Source: DASZBX01 sp035943635
Lineage (GTDB): Bacteria; Actinomycetota; Actinomycetes; Streptomycetales; Catenulisporaceae
Assembly (NCBI GenBank): GCA_035943635.1
Contig: DASZBX010000142.1
Span: 1 to 22,543 of the forward strand
Direction: 5' to 3'
Length of the DNA: 22,543 nucleotides
Of the stretch, positions 21,428 through 22,543 are shown one piece after another. The position numbers were made by a program, and so were the translations under genes. Numbering within the stretch: position 1 is the stretch's first letter; every line of letters starts with the position of its first letter. The notes under the pieces are model-generated. The model searched no databases. It had not been told where the DNA came from and worked only from the letters and a program-made list of their open reading frames with translations.

Positions 21428-21991
21428 ATGAAGTGGAGTAAGCCGCAGGAGTCCGAGCCCAAGCCTGGTGCTGGCGTAGAAGAACGTCTCGTCTGGCTGG
21501 AAAAGCTCGCCAGGAGCAGCCAGGACGTGTTTAAGGCTCAGAACCAGTTGATCGAGTCCCAGGGTGAGATGATCAAAGCTCTCCAGGGTCAGGGAGATAA
21601 GCACACCAAGCTTCTCAACTCCATCGATCCGCTACTCGAATCCCAGGGCAACATGATTGACTCCCTGGGCGCGCTGGTCAACGTCCTCACGGAACGGGGG
21701 GATGAGCTCAGCGATCATCTCGAATCCATAGATAAGTTGCTCAAAGCCCATGGAAATATGGATAAGGCCCGGAACGACCACGTCGATGCGCTCACCAAAC
21801 TGGTGGAGGGACACCGCGATTCCGTCGATCAGCTACTCAAAGCTCACGAAGGTCAGATCAAGGCACGGGACGGCATGATCGACGTGGTCGCCGGACGAAC
21901 AGGACACCATGGCGATATGCTCCGCAGTCTCAGTGACCGCGTCGCGAAGCTGGAGACGCAGGCTGCTCGGGCACAAGGCGAGGATAGCTAG
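21428..21991 (+). CDS. Coiled-coil repeat protein, unknown function
   Basis: A 187-residue hydrophilic protein, helical almost throughout. After a lysine/proline-rich start (MKWSKPQESEPKPG), residues about 20-175 carry heptad-like spacing. A loosely repeated unit of roughly 35 residues recurs: 'LIESQGEMIKALQGQGDKHT', 'LLESQGNMIDSLGALVNVL', 'LLKAHGNMDKARNDHVDAL', 'LLKAHEGQIKARDGMIDVV'. There is no signal peptide or membrane segment. The ATG at 21428 is preceded by GGAG eight bases away. It probably forms a rod or oligomer. Its third positions are less GC-rich than the operon genes, which suggests a different origin. No family is recognised. Confidence 0.7.
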   Translation: MKWSKPQESEPKPGAGVEERLVWLEKLARSSQDVFKAQNQLIESQGEMIKALQGQGDKHTKLLNSIDPLLESQGNMIDSLGALVNVLTERGDELSDHLESIDKLLKAHGNMDKARNDHVDALTKLVEGHRDSVDQLLKAHEGQIKARDGMIDVVAGRTGHHGDMLRSLSDRVAKLETQAARAQGEDS

Positions 21992-22408
21992 CCAGGTCGC
22001 TCGAATAAGAGTTCGAACGTCTTCCGCTTGATCCTAAAGGTACAAGATGCTGCTGGTCAGACCGTAAGCTTGGTGATCCAGTTTAAAGAAAATGCAATAT
22101 GGACGAGAAAATTGTGGTGCAAAGTACGTGAGAATCGCAGCATCGGTCCAGGTCTAGAGCCCGGTTGGCGCAAGATCTATTGGGAACCTACAAATATCTT
22201 CACACAACAAATAAGCTGTATTAGTGCTCGCGAGCCGGGCGAGCTTCCAGTTTGCCCTCGATCGAGGTTGGCGGAATTCGTGGGACCATCCAGAACCGGC
22301 CGTCGTAGACACCATCTCCCGAAGCCGGAAAAGTAAAATACTTTCCGCCGAAAACAAGTTGTCGACCACTGTCGAAACAGCGACATCACTGACATAATTG
22401 TACCGGTA
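21992..22408. other. Gene-poor, lower-GC interval
   Basis: The stretch has noticeably more A and T than the rest of the window. Its one longer frame (22028-22336, plus strand) has a TTG start without a ribosome binding site and codon use unlike any neighbour. It may be decayed foreign DNA or the non-coding end of the insertion sequence entering from the right. A perfect palindrome, GTACCGGTAC, lies at 22400-22409. Confidence 0.5.
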
Positions 22409-22543
22409 CTACAGCGACACTTTGGTTCGATCTTGATTGACGATCTTGTTGATCATGTTTCGGCTGGGGTGGTGGACCAGTTCTCCGCGTCGCTGGTAGT
22501 GGGCCAGTTCGGCGCGGGCCTGGTGTCTGCGCCGCCAGTGCGA
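22409..22543 (-). CDS. C-terminal end of a probable transposase (partial)
   Basis: On the minus strand the last 44 codons of a gene enter from the right edge and stop at TAG 22409-22411: SHWRRRHQARAELAHYQRRG, then ELVHHPSRNMINKIVNQDRT and KVSL. The WRRRHQARA...HYxRR pattern resembles the basic C-terminal tail of Streptomyces DDE transposases. The frame is open to the window edge and GC-rich at third positions over most of its length. The family cannot be named from the tail alone, and another DNA-binding protein is possible. Confidence 0.5.
   Translation of the reverse strand, partial: SHWRRRHQARAELAHYQRRGELVHHPSRNMINKIVNQDRTKVSL

Noticed and set aside
22028..22336. Frame of 102 codons in the lower-GC interval
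   Set aside because: It has a TTG start without a ribosome binding site, atypical codon use and no recognisable domain.

Overview
The window is very GC-rich, uses GC-ending codons almost throughout, and has many GTG starts and tightly overlapping genes. This points to an actinomycete, most likely Streptomyces or a relative. The content is almost entirely mobile or conjugative, so it is probably part of an integrative conjugative element or a large plasmid rather than core chromosome. No rRNA, tRNA or CRISPR array was seen.

Layout from left to right. (1) Positions 100-3010 hold a leftward cassette of three genes joined by 4-bp stop/start overlaps: an intact tyrosine recombinase, a small Cro/C1-type helix-turn-helix protein, and a zinc-ribbon recombinase-like protein with degenerate catalytic positions. 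The cassette abuts a truncated PAPS-reductase-like gene (about 3190-3344). A near-identical 12-mer lies just outside both ends. (2) Positions 3432-6320 hold a leftward operon: a small membrane protein, two related small zinc-ribbon proteins, a DNA methyltransferase with motifs I and IV, and an upstream gene that looks like a degenerate copy of that methyltransferase. (3) Positions 6321-6939 are a non-coding control region with two exact-spacing triplets of GGTAAC (25 and 11 bp, repeated at 76 bp) and a third partial copy. They precede a sigma-region-4-like regulator gene (6940-7683). A shared promoter/operator-like block (TTGAGAAA, 17 bp, CTAnTAAGA) flanks the region: leftward at 6392-6361 and rightward at 7715-7749. 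(4) Positions 7870-18115 hold a rightward type IV secretion operon: VirB2-like pilin, VirB6/TrbL-like membrane protein, a basic 70-residue protein, PrgI-family protein, VirB4-like ATPase, VirD4-like coupling protein, replication-relaxation protein, and a lytic transglycosylase/NlpC-P60 peptidoglycan hydrolase. (5) Positions 18116-18312 are an AT-rich, palindromic control region with a third, looser copy of the promoter block, followed by a TnsA-like endonuclease remnant. (6) That remnant is cut by an IS5-family element, whose right terminal repeat was itself hit by an IS4-family element (28-bp perfect inverted repeats, 10-bp target duplication). (7) Positions 21024-22543 hold a small unknown gene, a coiled-coil protein, a gene-poor lower-GC stretch, and the C-terminal end of a probable transposase running off the right edge.

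Working together (inference): the regulator and the repeated control blocks would coordinate the leftward methyltransferase operon and the rightward transfer operon. The methyltransferase could protect transferred DNA. The VirB4, PrgI, VirB6 and pilin proteins would build the channel, the hydrolase would open the wall, and the VirD4-like ATPase would deliver DNA, perhaps with the replication-relaxation protein in place of the classical relaxase that is absent here. Insertions on both flanks have eroded neighbouring genes, but the transfer operon looks intact.
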